From NCBI RefSeq assembly GCF_025642135.1, contig NZ_CP106793.1, forward strand, positions 8,648,001-8,712,000: 64,000 nt of DNA, written 5' to 3'. Of this stretch, positions 1 to 8,095 are shown one piece after another (positions within the stretch are counted from its first letter, which is position 1; each line of letters begins with the position of its first letter). The notes under the pieces are model-generated. The model was not told where the DNA came from and ran no database searches. It worked only from the letters and a program-made list of their open reading frames with translations. A program made the translations under genes and the position numbers. The DNA is from Streptomyces cynarae (GTDB taxonomy: Bacteria > Actinomycetota > Actinomycetes > Streptomycetales > Streptomycetaceae).

Positions 1-605
1 CCAAGGAGCCGGTGCCCGGACGCGTCAAGACCCGCCTCACCCCGCCCTACACCCCGCTGGAGGCGGCTGCCCTGGCCGAGGCCGCTCTGACCGACACGCT
101 CAACACGATGCTCCAGGTCCCCGCCCGACGCCGGGTGCTGGTCCTCGACGGAGCTCCTGGTCCGTGGCTGCCACCCGGCTTCGAGGTCGTGCCCCAGGCG
201 TCCGGCGGCCTCGACGAGCGGATCGCCGCCGCCTTCGCCCTCTGCGACGGACCCTCGCTGCTGGTCGGCATGGACACTCCGCAGCTCACTCCGCGCCTGC
301 TGACCGACGTCGGCAGCGACGGGCACGACGCCTGGTTCGGCCCAGCCGCCGACGGCGGATTCTGGGCTCTGGGCTTCGCCGATCCGGGCCGCGACGGCGT
401 CCTGGTGCGGGGCGTCCCGATGTCCACTGACCGTACCGGGGCCATCCAGCGTCGCAGACTCACCGAGGCGGGACTGACGATCGGTGAACTCCCGCTGCTG
501 CGGGACGTGGACACCGCCGCCGACGCCGCCTCGGCGGCCGCCTGCTGCGCGCCCGGATCCCGGTTCGCCGCCACCCTGGCCTCGCTCGCGGAGAGCGTCC
601 GATGA
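1..605 (+). CDS. DUF2064 glycosyltransferase-like protein (5' partial)
   Basis: The frame is open to the left edge and reads K-E-P-V-P-G-R-V-K-T-R-L-T-P. This is the conserved N-terminal signature of the DUF2064/TIGR04282 family, GT-A-like proteins related to nucleotidyl and glycosyl transferases, so the true start lies just outside the window. A later D-T-P motif (VGMDTPQLTP) matches the family's metal or nucleotide-binding Asp, and an AADGGFWALG segment is also family-typical. The stop overlaps the next start by ATGA, so it is translationally coupled to the methyltransferase and then to the membrane glycosyltransferase. In related actinomycetes such trios sit beside a family 2 glycosyltransferase. 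Donor and acceptor cannot be read from the sequence. Confidence 0.85.
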   Translation, partial: KEPVPGRVKTRLTPPYTPLEAAALAEAALTDTLNTMLQVPARRRVLVLDGAPGPWLPPGFEVVPQASGGLDERIAAAFALCDGPSLLVGMDTPQLTPRLLTDVGSDGHDAWFGPAADGGFWALGFADPGRDGVLVRGVPMSTDRTGAIQRRRLTEAGLTIGELPLLRDVDTAADAASAAACCAPGSRFAATLASLAESVR

Positions 606-1465
606 GCGGCACCTCCCATGGAACGCGCACTGCGGGCACCGCAGGGACGGAACTGGTGCAGAGAAGCGCGTCAGAAGAGAACGTCCTGCACGTCACGCTG
701 CCTTCCCAGCCCCAAGCCCCCCTGCCGTGCGCTGATCGGCCGGTGCCCGGCGAGCCGGGGGAGCCCTGGACGGACGACCCCTACGGTCGTGCCCTGCGCG
801 TCGGCCGCGGCCCGCTGTATCTGCGCCGCATGACACCGCCCACCGAGGGGGTGGCCGAGCTGCTGCCACTGGACGTGGAGCGCTTCTGCGCCGCGCCCGA
901 CGCCGCTGACACAGGCGTACTGCACCGTTGCTCCGGGCCCGTCCTGGACGTCGGCTGCGGGCCGGGACGTCTCGTGGCCGCCCTGGCCGCCCGGGGCGTA
1001 CCCGTGCTCGGAGTGGACATCAGTCCGGCCGCCGTCGCCCGGACCCGCCGCCGAGGCGGCACCGCCCTGCAACGGTCCGTCTTCGACCGACTGCCGAGAG
1101 AGGGCCGCTGGGGGACGGCCTTGTTGATGGACGGCAACGTCGGCATCGGCGGCGACCCGGCGGCGTTGCTCGCCCGCCTGCGCCAACTGCTTCGCCCCGG
1201 TGGGCGCCTGCTGGCCGAAGTCGCCCCGCAAGACGTGGACGAACGTCTCACCGTCCGCGTCGAGGACGCCCACGGCAGGCACGGACGCCCCTTTCCCTGG
1301 GCCCGCATCGGCGCCACGGCCCTGCTGCACGCCGCCGACGCCACCGCGTGGATCCTCACCAGCCGGTGGACAACCGGCAACCGCACCTTCCTGGAACTCC
1401 ATCGCCCCAACCCGGGGCCCGACGCCACCCACGCCATGCCCCATGGAGGGCCGGACCGCCCATGA
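602..1465 (+). CDS. Class I SAM-dependent methyltransferase
   Basis: This 287-residue protein has a Rossmann SAM-binding motif I (VLDVGCGPGRLVAAL) near residue 113. An acidic beta-2 end follows (VLGVDIS), then a motif IV-like segment and an LLRPGGRLLAEV strand-loop of motif VI. The N-terminal 80 residues are less conserved. The gene overlaps both neighbours by 4 bp (ATGA at each junction), so it is the middle gene of a tightly coupled operon with the DUF2064 protein and the GT-C glycosyltransferase. It probably methylates a small molecule or glycolipid intermediate made by that operon. That role is inferred from context only. Confidence 0.85.
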   Translation: MSGTSHGTRTAGTAGTELVQRSASEENVLHVTLPSQPQAPLPCADRPVPGEPGEPWTDDPYGRALRVGRGPLYLRRMTPPTEGVAELLPLDVERFCAAPDAADTGVLHRCSGPVLDVGCGPGRLVAALAARGVPVLGVDISPAAVARTRRRGGTALQRSVFDRLPREGRWGTALLMDGNVGIGGDPAALLARLRQLLRPGGRLLAEVAPQDVDERLTVRVEDAHGRHGRPFPWARIGATALLHAADATAWILTSRWTTGNRTFLELHRPNPGPDATHAMPHGGPDRP

Positions 1466-2970
1466 CCGACACCGCCGCCCCGCACCGCCACGACCCCGGG
1501 CGCTCCGTTGCGCCCCCGCCCTCGCGTCCGACGGCACGAGCGACCCCACACAGGACCCGGATCCGCATTGCCGCCACCGCGCTCCTGCTCGCCGCCCTGA
1601 CGGCCATCGTCGTCAACACCCTCCGCGCGGGCGACAGTCACAGCGCCCCTGGCCGCCTGCTCGGCGGATACGCCGTCGCCTGGGCCCTGTTCGCCGCAGC
1701 CGTATGGACTGTGCGCAAGGTCCCGGCCCGCGCCGCGACCGTCCTCGTGCTGACAGGCTCGGCCGCACTCGCCCTGGCCGGGCTCACCGCGCAGCCGCGC
1801 ACCAGCGACGACATGTACCGCTACGCCTGGGACGGCCGTGTGCAAGCAGCCGGTATCTCCCCTTATGCCTACCCGCCCGCCGCACCTGAACTCGCACGCC
1901 TGCGCGACCACTGGCTGTTCCCCACACAAGAGGCCTGCAAGGGATGGGGGCTCACCCACACCAGTAGTGGCCTCTGCGTCCGCATCAACCGGCCCACCGT
2001 CCCCACCATCTACCCGCCCGTCGCCGAAGGCTGGTACCTCGCCGTCCATACGCTGTCCCCGCCGGACAGCCGCCATAAGCCACTGCAAGTGTCAGGCGCC
2101 GTCCTGGCCTTCGGCACGACTCTCGCCCTGCTCCGAGTCCTTCGCCGCCGAGCCGACCCGCAGAGGGCCCCGGCCCGGACCGCGCTGTGGGCCTGGTGTC
2201 CGGCCATCGCCCTGGAAGCGGTCAACAACGCCCACATCGACACCCTCGGCGCTCTCCTCGTCGTGCTCGCGCTCGGCACCGCCACCACCGGGGCCCGCCG
2301 TGGCGCATTGCTCGGCGCGGCGATCGCCGTCAAACTCCTCCCCGTCCTCGCCCTGCCCGGCGCCTTGTCCGGGCAACGCAACCCCGCCAGGCTCCTGCGC
2401 CTCGTCGCGGCCGCCGTCGCAGCCATCGCCCTCGCCTACCTGCCCTACGTCATCACCTCCGGCGCGCATGTCCTGGGCTACCTGCCCGGCTACCTCCACG
2501 AGGAGGGCTACGAGCCCGGCGACGTACGCCGCTTCGCCCTGCTGCGACTGCTGCTGCCGGACGCCGCTGCAGGAGTGACCGCAGCCGTACTTCTGGCGCT
2601 CATCGGCCTGTACGTCTGGTGGCGCGGGGACCCTGCCCGCCCGTGGCGCGGCGCGCTGCTGCTCACCGGCACCGCCCTGCTCCTCTTCTCCCCGAGCTAT
2701 CCCTGGTACTCCCTGCTCGTGATCGCTCTCGTGGCCATGGACGGCCGCTGGGAGTGGCTGACGGTGACCCTCGCCGGCACCGCCCTCTACCTCGGCGGCC
2801 GGCTCCTTCCCGGATTCCCCCTCCAGGCATGGGCCTACGGCACCGCTGCACTGGTGATCGCCGCCGGGGCGTGTCTGCGCTCCGGCCATGCACGCCGAAT
2901 CCTGCGGCCCCACCTCAGCAACCGGCGCTTCGGCGGTTTGTCTCACCGACGCCCGGCAGCGGTTCCGTGA
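1462..2970 (+). CDS. Polytopic GT-C family (GT87/MptB-like) glycosyltransferase
   Basis: A 502-residue membrane protein with about 11-13 hydrophobic segments. The first follows a basic, Pro-rich cytoplasmic leader of about 30 residues. A loop after the second or third helix carries S-D-D-M-Y-R-Y-A-W-D-G-R-V. This acidic first-loop motif is shared by polyprenol-phosphate-sugar-dependent mannosyltransferases of the GT87/MptB type and is expected to hold the catalytic Asp. A second conserved loop reads PTVPTIYPPV. The start was chosen at the ATG overlapping the methyltransferase stop, because the longer frame upstream is not coding. It likely transfers a lipid-linked sugar on the outer membrane face. 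The substrate is unknown. Confidence 0.8.
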   Translation: MTDTAAPHRHDPGRSVAPPPSRPTARATPHRTRIRIAATALLLAALTAIVVNTLRAGDSHSAPGRLLGGYAVAWALFAAAVWTVRKVPARAATVLVLTGSAALALAGLTAQPRTSDDMYRYAWDGRVQAAGISPYAYPPAAPELARLRDHWLFPTQEACKGWGLTHTSSGLCVRINRPTVPTIYPPVAEGWYLAVHTLSPPDSRHKPLQVSGAVLAFGTTLALLRVLRRRADPQRAPARTALWAWCPAIALEAVNNAHIDTLGALLVVLALGTATTGARRGALLGAAIAVKLLPVLALPGALSGQRNPARLLRLVAAAVAAIALAYLPYVITSGAHVLGYLPGYLHEEGYEPGDVRRFALLRLLLPDAAAGVTAAVLLALIGLYVWWRGDPARPWRGALLLTGTALLLFSPSYPWYSLLVIALVAMDGRWEWLTVTLAGTALYLGGRLLPGFPLQAWAYGTAALVIAAGACLRSGHARRILRPHLSNRRFGGLSHRRPAAVP

Positions 2971-3241
2971 AGGCAGCGTGCCCGGATGACGCAGTTGGTT
3001 CCAGACCCCCTGCGAGGGTGGCGATACCTGAGCGTGCGGGGGAGGGTCTGAGCACCCGGATGGCGGCACAAGCTGTGACCCGGGCATTCCGCCTGCGTTG
3101 TCCAGCCGTGCCGGGTCCCCGCTCCACTCCACCTGCCTCGGCCGCCACCCCCCGGACGATGGCATGGCGAGCGTTCACGCCATCGGCACCGCCGAAATCC
3201 CGAACCACCCACCGACCGAGATGCCGCGGAGGGAAGTCAGC

Positions 3242-4045
3242 ATGAGGACGGAGCCTTTGACCGACTGGTCGCAGGACCACCGAGAACAGCACTTCCACAG
3301 TGTGATCGGCGGCGGCTGGCTTCGCATGCCCCCGCCCATGCTGGGGCTCCTGCTGGCGGCCCTCACCGGAAGGGGGAAACCCTTGACGCGGGAGGAGCTG
3401 CGCCCCTTCGTACGCAGCAGCGTCAACTCCTCCGGTGACTGGCATGCCTCGTGCTGGGGGGACGGAGACGAGCGCGATCGGGCGGACTTGACGGAGCTAC
3501 GAGCAGCTCAGGCGGCCACTTCGACCCGCTACGCAGCTCACTACGGGTTGCCGCCGCTGTCCACGCTCAACGACATGCTGACCCTCATGATCGCCGCCGG
3601 GCTCGTTCACGAGATCCCCGACGCGGACGGTCAGACGCGCCTGTACCCCGCGTTCCCGCTGCCAGGCCCGCACGAGGTCTTCCCCTTGGACGACAAGGAG
3701 TTGAGCGCGCAGCAAGTGCTGCGCCGCCACCTTGCGTATGGTGGCGATTCCTCGCGGATCATCGCCTTGTTCGATCCAACCGGTCTGCGACACCAGGAGA
3801 TCACTACGAGTCTCGACCGCCTGGCACACGTGATCGACGAACATTCGCACGATGCCCGCCAAGCGGTCCTTCTCCTTCTCGAGGGACCGGACTTCACGGC
3901 CACCACGGACATCTCTGAGATCCCCCCGCACAAGGTCTTCCAGCTGCGCTGCGACTGGGACACATTCCACACGCACCGCATCCGACGCGGGCGGCAGGGA
4001 CGGATCGCGGCCACTGTCCCCACGGACGGAAATGACAGCACCTGA
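3242..4045 (+). CDS. Uncharacterised protein (possibly DUF6042 family)
   Basis: A 267-residue soluble protein starting at ATG behind GGAGGGAAG. It contains GGGWLRMPPPMLGLLLAAL near the N-terminus and a central PLSTLNDMLTLMIAAGLV helix pair. The length, start and wording resemble the streptomycete DUF6042 family, a resemblance made from memory and not verified. No catalytic motif, signal peptide or membrane segment is visible. The gene stands alone, about 270 bp after the glycosyltransferase and about 340 bp before the amidohydrolase, so it is probably monocistronic. Codon use is normal for the genome. Confidence 0.7.
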   Translation: MRTEPLTDWSQDHREQHFHSVIGGGWLRMPPPMLGLLLAALTGRGKPLTREELRPFVRSSVNSSGDWHASCWGDGDERDRADLTELRAAQAATSTRYAAHYGLPPLSTLNDMLTLMIAAGLVHEIPDADGQTRLYPAFPLPGPHEVFPLDDKELSAQQVLRRHLAYGGDSSRIIALFDPTGLRHQEITTSLDRLAHVIDEHSHDARQAVLLLLEGPDFTATTDISEIPPHKVFQLRCDWDTFHTHRIRRGRQGRIAATVPTDGNDST

Positions 4046-4319
4046 GAGAGGACGCCACCGCGACCGGTGGTGAGGGACTTGGATGGCGCGCTGCCTCGCC
4101 GCTGGGCCCGTCGAGGGGAGCAGCAGCAGATCCGAAGAGGTCCGGGGCCGCCCGCCGAATCCAGCGCGCCATGGCGCCTGCGCGCTTGGACGTTCAGTTG
4201 AGTCCCTCGGGAACGGGAGGTGCCCGCGCTTGCGAGCGCCTGTCTCTTCGACGGCTGCGACAGCTGCGACGGCGCCGTCGGACGGTGGCTACGGGCGACA
4301 CGTTCGATCAAGCTTGTGG

Positions 4320-4333
4320 TAAGCGATCGCTTA
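4320..4333. promoter_or_regulatory. Perfect 14-bp palindrome (TetR-type operator candidate)
   Basis: TAAGCGATCGCTTA reads identically on both strands and lies 51 bp upstream of the chosen amidohydrolase start, in an otherwise gene-free stretch. Length and symmetry fit a TetR-family operator. No TetR gene is adjacent, so the regulator would have to act in trans. Confidence 0.5.
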
Positions 4334-4383
4334 GCCGACTCGGCGCAGGACGGTCGAGCGTCAGCAGAGAGGCCGGGAACCTC

Positions 4384-5196
4384 GTGCCAGTCATCGATGC
4401 CTGGATGCAGCACCCCACGCTCCGTCACTCCAACCACGAGATGTTCGAGTCGTTGCGCAGGTGGACGGGGCTGGGGCTGCTGGAGGAGTCGTTGCCGGTG
4501 AAGGCCACCGTGGCCGCGATGGCCGCGGCCGATGTCGAGATCGGACTGTCGGCGGCCTGGTACGGGCCCCAAGGGCCACTCATCAGCAACGACGAGTCGG
4601 CCGAGTTCGTCGCCCAGTCCGACGGGCGGCTGCGAGGGGTGGCCGGCGCGGATCTCGCCCGGCCGGTCCAGGCCGTGCGCGAACTGCGCCGCGCGGTGCG
4701 GGAACTCGGCTTCGTGGCTCTGCGGATCGTGCCCTGGCTGTGGCAGCTCCCGCCCACCGACCGCCTGTACTACCCGCTGTACGCCGCCTGCGTCGACCTC
4801 GGCATCCCCTTCTGCACCCAGGTCGGCCACACCGGCCCGCTGCGCCCGTCCGAGACCGGCCGTCCGATCCCCTACATCGACCAGATCGCGCTCGACTTTC
4901 CCGAGTTGACCATCGTGTGCGGACACATCGGCTACCCCTGGACCACCGAGATGATTGCGGTGGCAGACAAGCATGCCAACGTCTACATCGACACCAGCGC
5001 CTACACCACCCGCCGCTACCCCCGCGAGCTGGTCGACTACCTGCGCGGCCGAGGCCGCCGGAAGGTGCTGTTCGGCAGCAACTACCCCATGATCACCCCT
5101 GGCCGGGCACTGGAGCACCTCGGCGAACTGGGCCTTGACGAGGAGGCAACCGAGCTGTTCCTGTCCGGCAACGCCCGACGGGTCTTCAGCCTCTGA
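4384..5196 (+). CDS. Amidohydrolase family 2 (PF04909-like) metal hydrolase
   Basis: A 270-residue TIM-barrel amidohydrolase beginning VPVIDAWMQHP. A longer in-frame extension upstream was rejected as non-coding in composition. Conserved histidines occur in VGHTGP and in CGHIGYPW. The last barrel strand ends FGSNYPM, where many relatives have Asp (GSDYP), so the terminal metal or catalytic Asp is Asn here. The usual N-terminal HxH is also replaced (DAWMQH). Relatives with this pattern may have a different metal centre, or none. Reaction type (hydrolysis or decarboxylation of a small aromatic or lactone) is not resolved. The upstream 14-bp palindrome suggests repressor control. Downstream genes converge on it. 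Confidence 0.8.
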   Translation: MPVIDAWMQHPTLRHSNHEMFESLRRWTGLGLLEESLPVKATVAAMAAADVEIGLSAAWYGPQGPLISNDESAEFVAQSDGRLRGVAGADLARPVQAVRELRRAVRELGFVALRIVPWLWQLPPTDRLYYPLYAACVDLGIPFCTQVGHTGPLRPSETGRPIPYIDQIALDFPELTIVCGHIGYPWTTEMIAVADKHANVYIDTSAYTTRRYPRELVDYLRGRGRRKVLFGSNYPMITPGRALEHLGELGLDEEATELFLSGNARRVFSL

Positions 5197-5510
5197 TCAA
5201 CGGCTCGCGCAGTTGGCTCCAGCAGTCGGTGGCTCGAGCGACGGCCCGTGACGTCAATGCGTGGCTGCCTGAGCGAATCGTTGCCGGTGGTTCCGCACCG
5301 AAGCGACCCCGGCGGATGTCGACCGCTGCTGGCAGGCGTGGCGATCGCCAGCGACTGCACCGCCGCCCTGTCTCAGCCAGGCCTGAGCTGAACGGCTCGG
5401 TCGGGCGGCGATGCCACCGCAGCGGTCGATCTCTGTTCCAGGACGCCGCCTTGCAGAAGAGCCGAATCCCGAGCGCTTCGACAACCCTGAGACGCCACCC
5501 TGAAAGGACG
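5197..5510. other. Intergenic region between convergent genes
   Basis: A 314-bp stretch between the convergent amidohydrolase and MarR genes. Short frames exist on both strands but none has a ribosome site or a recognisable motif. Nothing functional is seen beyond a probable site of transcription termination. Confidence 0.4.
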
Positions 5511-5981
5511 TCAGGTCAATGCCTCGAGCTCGGCGTTGGCGCGCTCGGTGACCAGGGCGAGGACGCGGCCGGCGGCGGCGAGGTCCTCGGCGGGTATCCC
5601 GCCCCAGATGCGGGCCGAGATGGGGGCGGTCTCCGCGCCGGCTGAGGCGGTCAGCTCGCGCCCTGCGTCCGTGGGGTGAACGTGCGCGCCGTCCGCGACG
5701 AGCAGCTGCTTGGCCAGCAGTTCGTCGAGCGTGGCGCGGATGTCGGCCGGATCGGCCTTGAGGGAGCCTCGGACCTGGGTGACGAGATCGTCCGGCGTCT
5801 GCGGGGCGTCGGCGGTGATGGCGGCGCGCAGGACGATCTGCTGCTGGAACGTGATGCCGTGCCGGGCCAGGACGTGCTCCAGGACGCCGCGGGCGGCGTA
5901 GTGGGCAAGGCCGAGGACGCGGGCGTCGGCGGCGGGTGCAGCGGTGGTGGGTGCAGTGGTAGTGGATGCAGTGGTGGTCAT
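5511..5981 (-). CDS. MarR-like winged-helix regulator (second of pair)
   Basis: A 156-residue protein with a low-complexity Thr/Ala-rich N-terminal tail (about 20 residues). It then has a helix-rich domain in which AITADAPQTPDDLVTQV-type helices precede LDELLAKQLLVADGAHVHPTDAGREL. The latter is the recognition helix and wing of a MarR/winged-helix fold. Its start overlaps the stop of the upstream MarR gene by 4 bp, so the two are coupled and read from the same operator region. The protein may act as a partner or co-sensor of the first regulator. Its ligand and targets are unknown. Confidence 0.75.
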   Translation of the reverse strand: MTTTASTTTAPTTAAPAADARVLGLAHYAARGVLEHVLARHGITFQQQIVLRAAITADAPQTPDDLVTQVRGSLKADPADIRATLDELLAKQLLVADGAHVHPTDAGRELTASAGAETAPISARIWGGIPAEDLAAAGRVLALVTERANAELEALT

Positions 5982-6472
5982 GGTGTTCTCCCCTGAGTGC
6001 TGTCGTCGTTCGGCACGGCTGGAGCGAGAGGTACGTCGAGCAGAGTCATCAGCTCGTCAGTGAACGCCCGCGTCCGCGGGGCGTCGAGGCCGCCGAGCGG
6101 CTCCAGCAACTGCTGAAGCAGTTCCTGGACCACGGCGATGGCCTGGCGCGTGACGGCCTGGCCCTGCTCGGTGAGGGAAAGCTGCACGGCGCGCGGGTCG
6201 CGCGGGTCGCGGGTGCGCTCGATCAGGCCGGCCGATTCCAGGGCGCGCGCCAACTTCGAGACGTACAGCGCCTCCAAGCCGGTGTGGTCGGCGAGTCGGC
6301 GCTGACTGGGCCGCTCGCCGGTGCGTTGCATGCCGTGCAGCGACGCGACCAGCGAGTACTGCGCGTGGGTGAGGCCCAACGGAGCCACCGCGCGATCGAC
6401 CGCGACGCGCCACTTGTTGGCGAGCCGCCATACCAGGAAACCAGGCGTGGGACCCGGTGAGCCCTTACTCAT
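5978..6472 (-). CDS. MarR family transcriptional regulator (first of pair)
   Basis: A 164-residue protein with the full MarR fold: dimer helix at the N-terminus, LTHAQYSLVASL, the recognition helix in RRLADHTGLEALYVSKLARALE, and the wing RDPRDPRAVQLSLTEQG. The ATG chosen lies two codons inside a longer TTG-started frame. A pair of overlapping inverted repeats sits 15-36 bp upstream, strongly suggesting autoregulation. Divergent transcription of the GlsB/YeaQ stress gene about 270 bp away may or may not share the control. The start of the second MarR gene overlaps its stop. Confidence 0.88.
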   Translation of the reverse strand: MSKGSPGPTPGFLVWRLANKWRVAVDRAVAPLGLTHAQYSLVASLHGMQRTGERPSQRRLADHTGLEALYVSKLARALESAGLIERTRDPRDPRAVQLSLTEQGQAVTRQAIAVVQELLQQLLEPLGGLDAPRTRAFTDELMTLLDVPLAPAVPNDDSTQGRTP

Positions 6473-6486
6473 GACCAATAGCTTAC

Positions 6487-6508
6487 ATGGCTACTATAGC
6501 CATGGCTA
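6487..6508. promoter_or_regulatory. Overlapping inverted repeats, MarR operator candidate
   Basis: ATGGCTA-CTA-TAGCCAT (6487-6503) overlaps the perfect palindrome TAGCCATGGCTA (6497-6508), so three half-sites share one sequence. It lies immediately upstream of the MarR start. The size matches MarR dimer sites, and two dimers could bind. Confidence 0.65.
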
Positions 6509-6743
6509 GTATCTCTGGCGGATGTGACGGCGTGCCCGACTCGGCACCGCGACGGACTGACGGATGAGCCCCCAGGCGGGACTGCTGAAACGTCGACCCT
6601 CGCGCCGGATACAGCCCTGAGGTGGGGGAGCGAACAGCGGGGAGGGCGGCGTATCGGGAGCCGAAAGAAGAGACGTTTGTTCAAGCGCAGATGGTGCACA
6701 CGATGAGCTAACAGAATTTTTATTCGACCGAGCGGAGGCAAAC

Positions 6744-7022
6744 ATGGGTATCATCGCGTGGATCATCATCGGGCTGCTCGCCGGAGCCATCGCCAAGGCC
6801 CTTATGCCGGGTAAGGATCCCGGCGGAATCATCGTCACCATGCTTATCGGCATCGTCGGTGGTCTGCTCGGGGGCTGGCTCGGCAAGGTCATCTTTGGAG
6901 TCGACTCCATCGACGGGTTCTTTGACCTCTCTACTTGGGTCGCCGCGATTGTCGGTTCCCTGATCTTGCTTGCCCTGTACCGCCTCGTCACCGGTAACCG
7001 ACGCTCGCACCGTCACGCGTGA
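6744..7022 (+). CDS. GlsB/YeaQ/YmgE family stress-response membrane protein
   Basis: A 92-residue protein with GGAGG nine bases ahead of the ATG. It begins MGIIAWIIIGLLAGAIAKALMPG, followed by a Gly-rich GGIIVTMLIGIVGGLLGGWLGK helix and a third hydrophobic segment. This is the three-helix pattern of the transglycosylase-associated (YeaQ/YmgE/GlsB) family, usually induced by envelope or general stress. It ends with a short basic tail. The preceding 40 bp contain an unusual AT-rich tract. A strong hairpin follows the stop, so the gene is probably a single transcription unit. Confidence 0.9.
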   Translation: MGIIAWIIIGLLAGAIAKALMPGKDPGGIIVTMLIGIVGGLLGGWLGKVIFGVDSIDGFFDLSTWVAAIVGSLILLALYRLVTGNRRSHRHA

Positions 7023-7044
7023 CCGGCTCATCCGCATGCACCTG

Positions 7045-7079
7045 GACGGCTCTCTCCCATTCGTGGGATGGGAGCCGTC
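7045..7079 (+). terminator. Hairpin terminator after the GlsB/YeaQ gene
   Basis: GACGGCTC pairs perfectly with GAGCCGTC across 19 bases, with additional inner CCCAT/ATGGG pairing. It begins 23 bp after the stop. There is no U-tract, as is usual for streptomycete terminators. Confidence 0.6.
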
Positions 7080-7233
7080 GGTGCGTCTGCCCGGGGCCGC
7101 TGCAGCCCTGCATCTGCCGCCGGTCGGCGCGGCCCCAGGATCTCGCGCTCGCAGCTATCGTCAAGTTATGGACGATCGCCACGGCCGACGGCAACACCCC
7201 TGACCCCGGTTGCCCTTGAGCCTGTCGGGCGGA

Positions 7234-7494
7234 TCAGGGACGGACCGGGATGCGGCGGTCCGGGGGTGAGCCGTCGGCGGGAACTTCGCCGCTGATGAGG
7301 AGGGCCTCGTCTGTGTCGGCGAACTCCCAGCGGGTCGCGGGCGTTCCGGCCCTGGGCGGCCACTCGGCGCGGACGACAGGGCGGCTCAACAGGCTCTCGA
7401 ACCAGTCGGCGCACCGCTGCGCGAGCTCCTCGACCGTGCCGGAGGTCCGGAAGAAGTCGCGTTGAGGCGACTCGTGGAGGTTGAAGAGTTGGTC
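7234..7494 (-). pseudogene. C-terminal part of an uncharacterised streptomycete protein
   Basis: About 86 codons with strong GC3 bias. The frame reads DQLFNLHESPQRDFFRTSG, then VEELAQRCADWFESLLSRPVVRAEW, and ends in a polar tail. The coherent coding signal stops abruptly upstream. The frame continues only as low-quality sequence next to an IS5 fragment, so the N-terminus seems to have been lost. The protein family is not identified. No ribosome site supports an internal start. Confidence 0.45.
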
Positions 7495-7779
7495 GCAGGC
7501 TGGGTGGTCCTGTCCGGCCGCATCCGGTTCCGGGTCGGCTCCGCCGCACTGGACGCGTGCAACGTCCACGACGCCGAGTCGGGCGCCTATGTCTTCGGCC
7601 CCCGAGCTGAGCGGCGGTGCCGGGAAAATGTAGCCGCGTTTGTCGCAGCGCGCGGCCGCGGCCAGGGCTGCTTCAGCCCGTTGATCGCGGTGTCGGCAGG
7701 AGCTGGACAAGACGTCTGGGCTGTAAACCGCGGCCTTGCGTTCGCTGTCCTCGGCGTCGCCGGTCGACCGGGGCAGGGC

Positions 7780-7912
7780 CGGCTCCGGACACCACCTGCA
7801 CCGACGGGCATGGAACCCCGTCGGCGGTTGTCCTGACCGGCGGCAACCGCAACGACGTCCCCCAGCTCAGGCCCCTGCTCGATGTGCTCGGAACATTGGA
7901 GCTGCCGGGTCG
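7780..7912 (+). mobile_element. IS5-family transposase fragment
   Basis: A short in-frame segment reads DGHGTPSAVVLTGGNRNDV followed by PQLRPLLDVL. This is the strand region of IS5-type DDE transposases where the substrate-loop motif LTGGNRNDV is highly conserved. It has no start, stop or termini of its own. It is a remnant bordering the truncated gene on the other strand. Confidence 0.7.
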
Positions 7913-8095
7913 TTGGGGACTGGGGGAGCCGACCGCGCGCGAACGGTATGGGAGGGGGCGAGACTGCTGCCGCGTTTCGACCTGAGCAAGACCGTCCTGG
8001 TGGTTCTGCCCTGTGCCGCGGTCGCGGCTTTCTTGCGTCCGGGCTCATATTGTGCGGTCGCCCGTTGCAGAGCGGGACAGTGAGAGGATTCGAGG

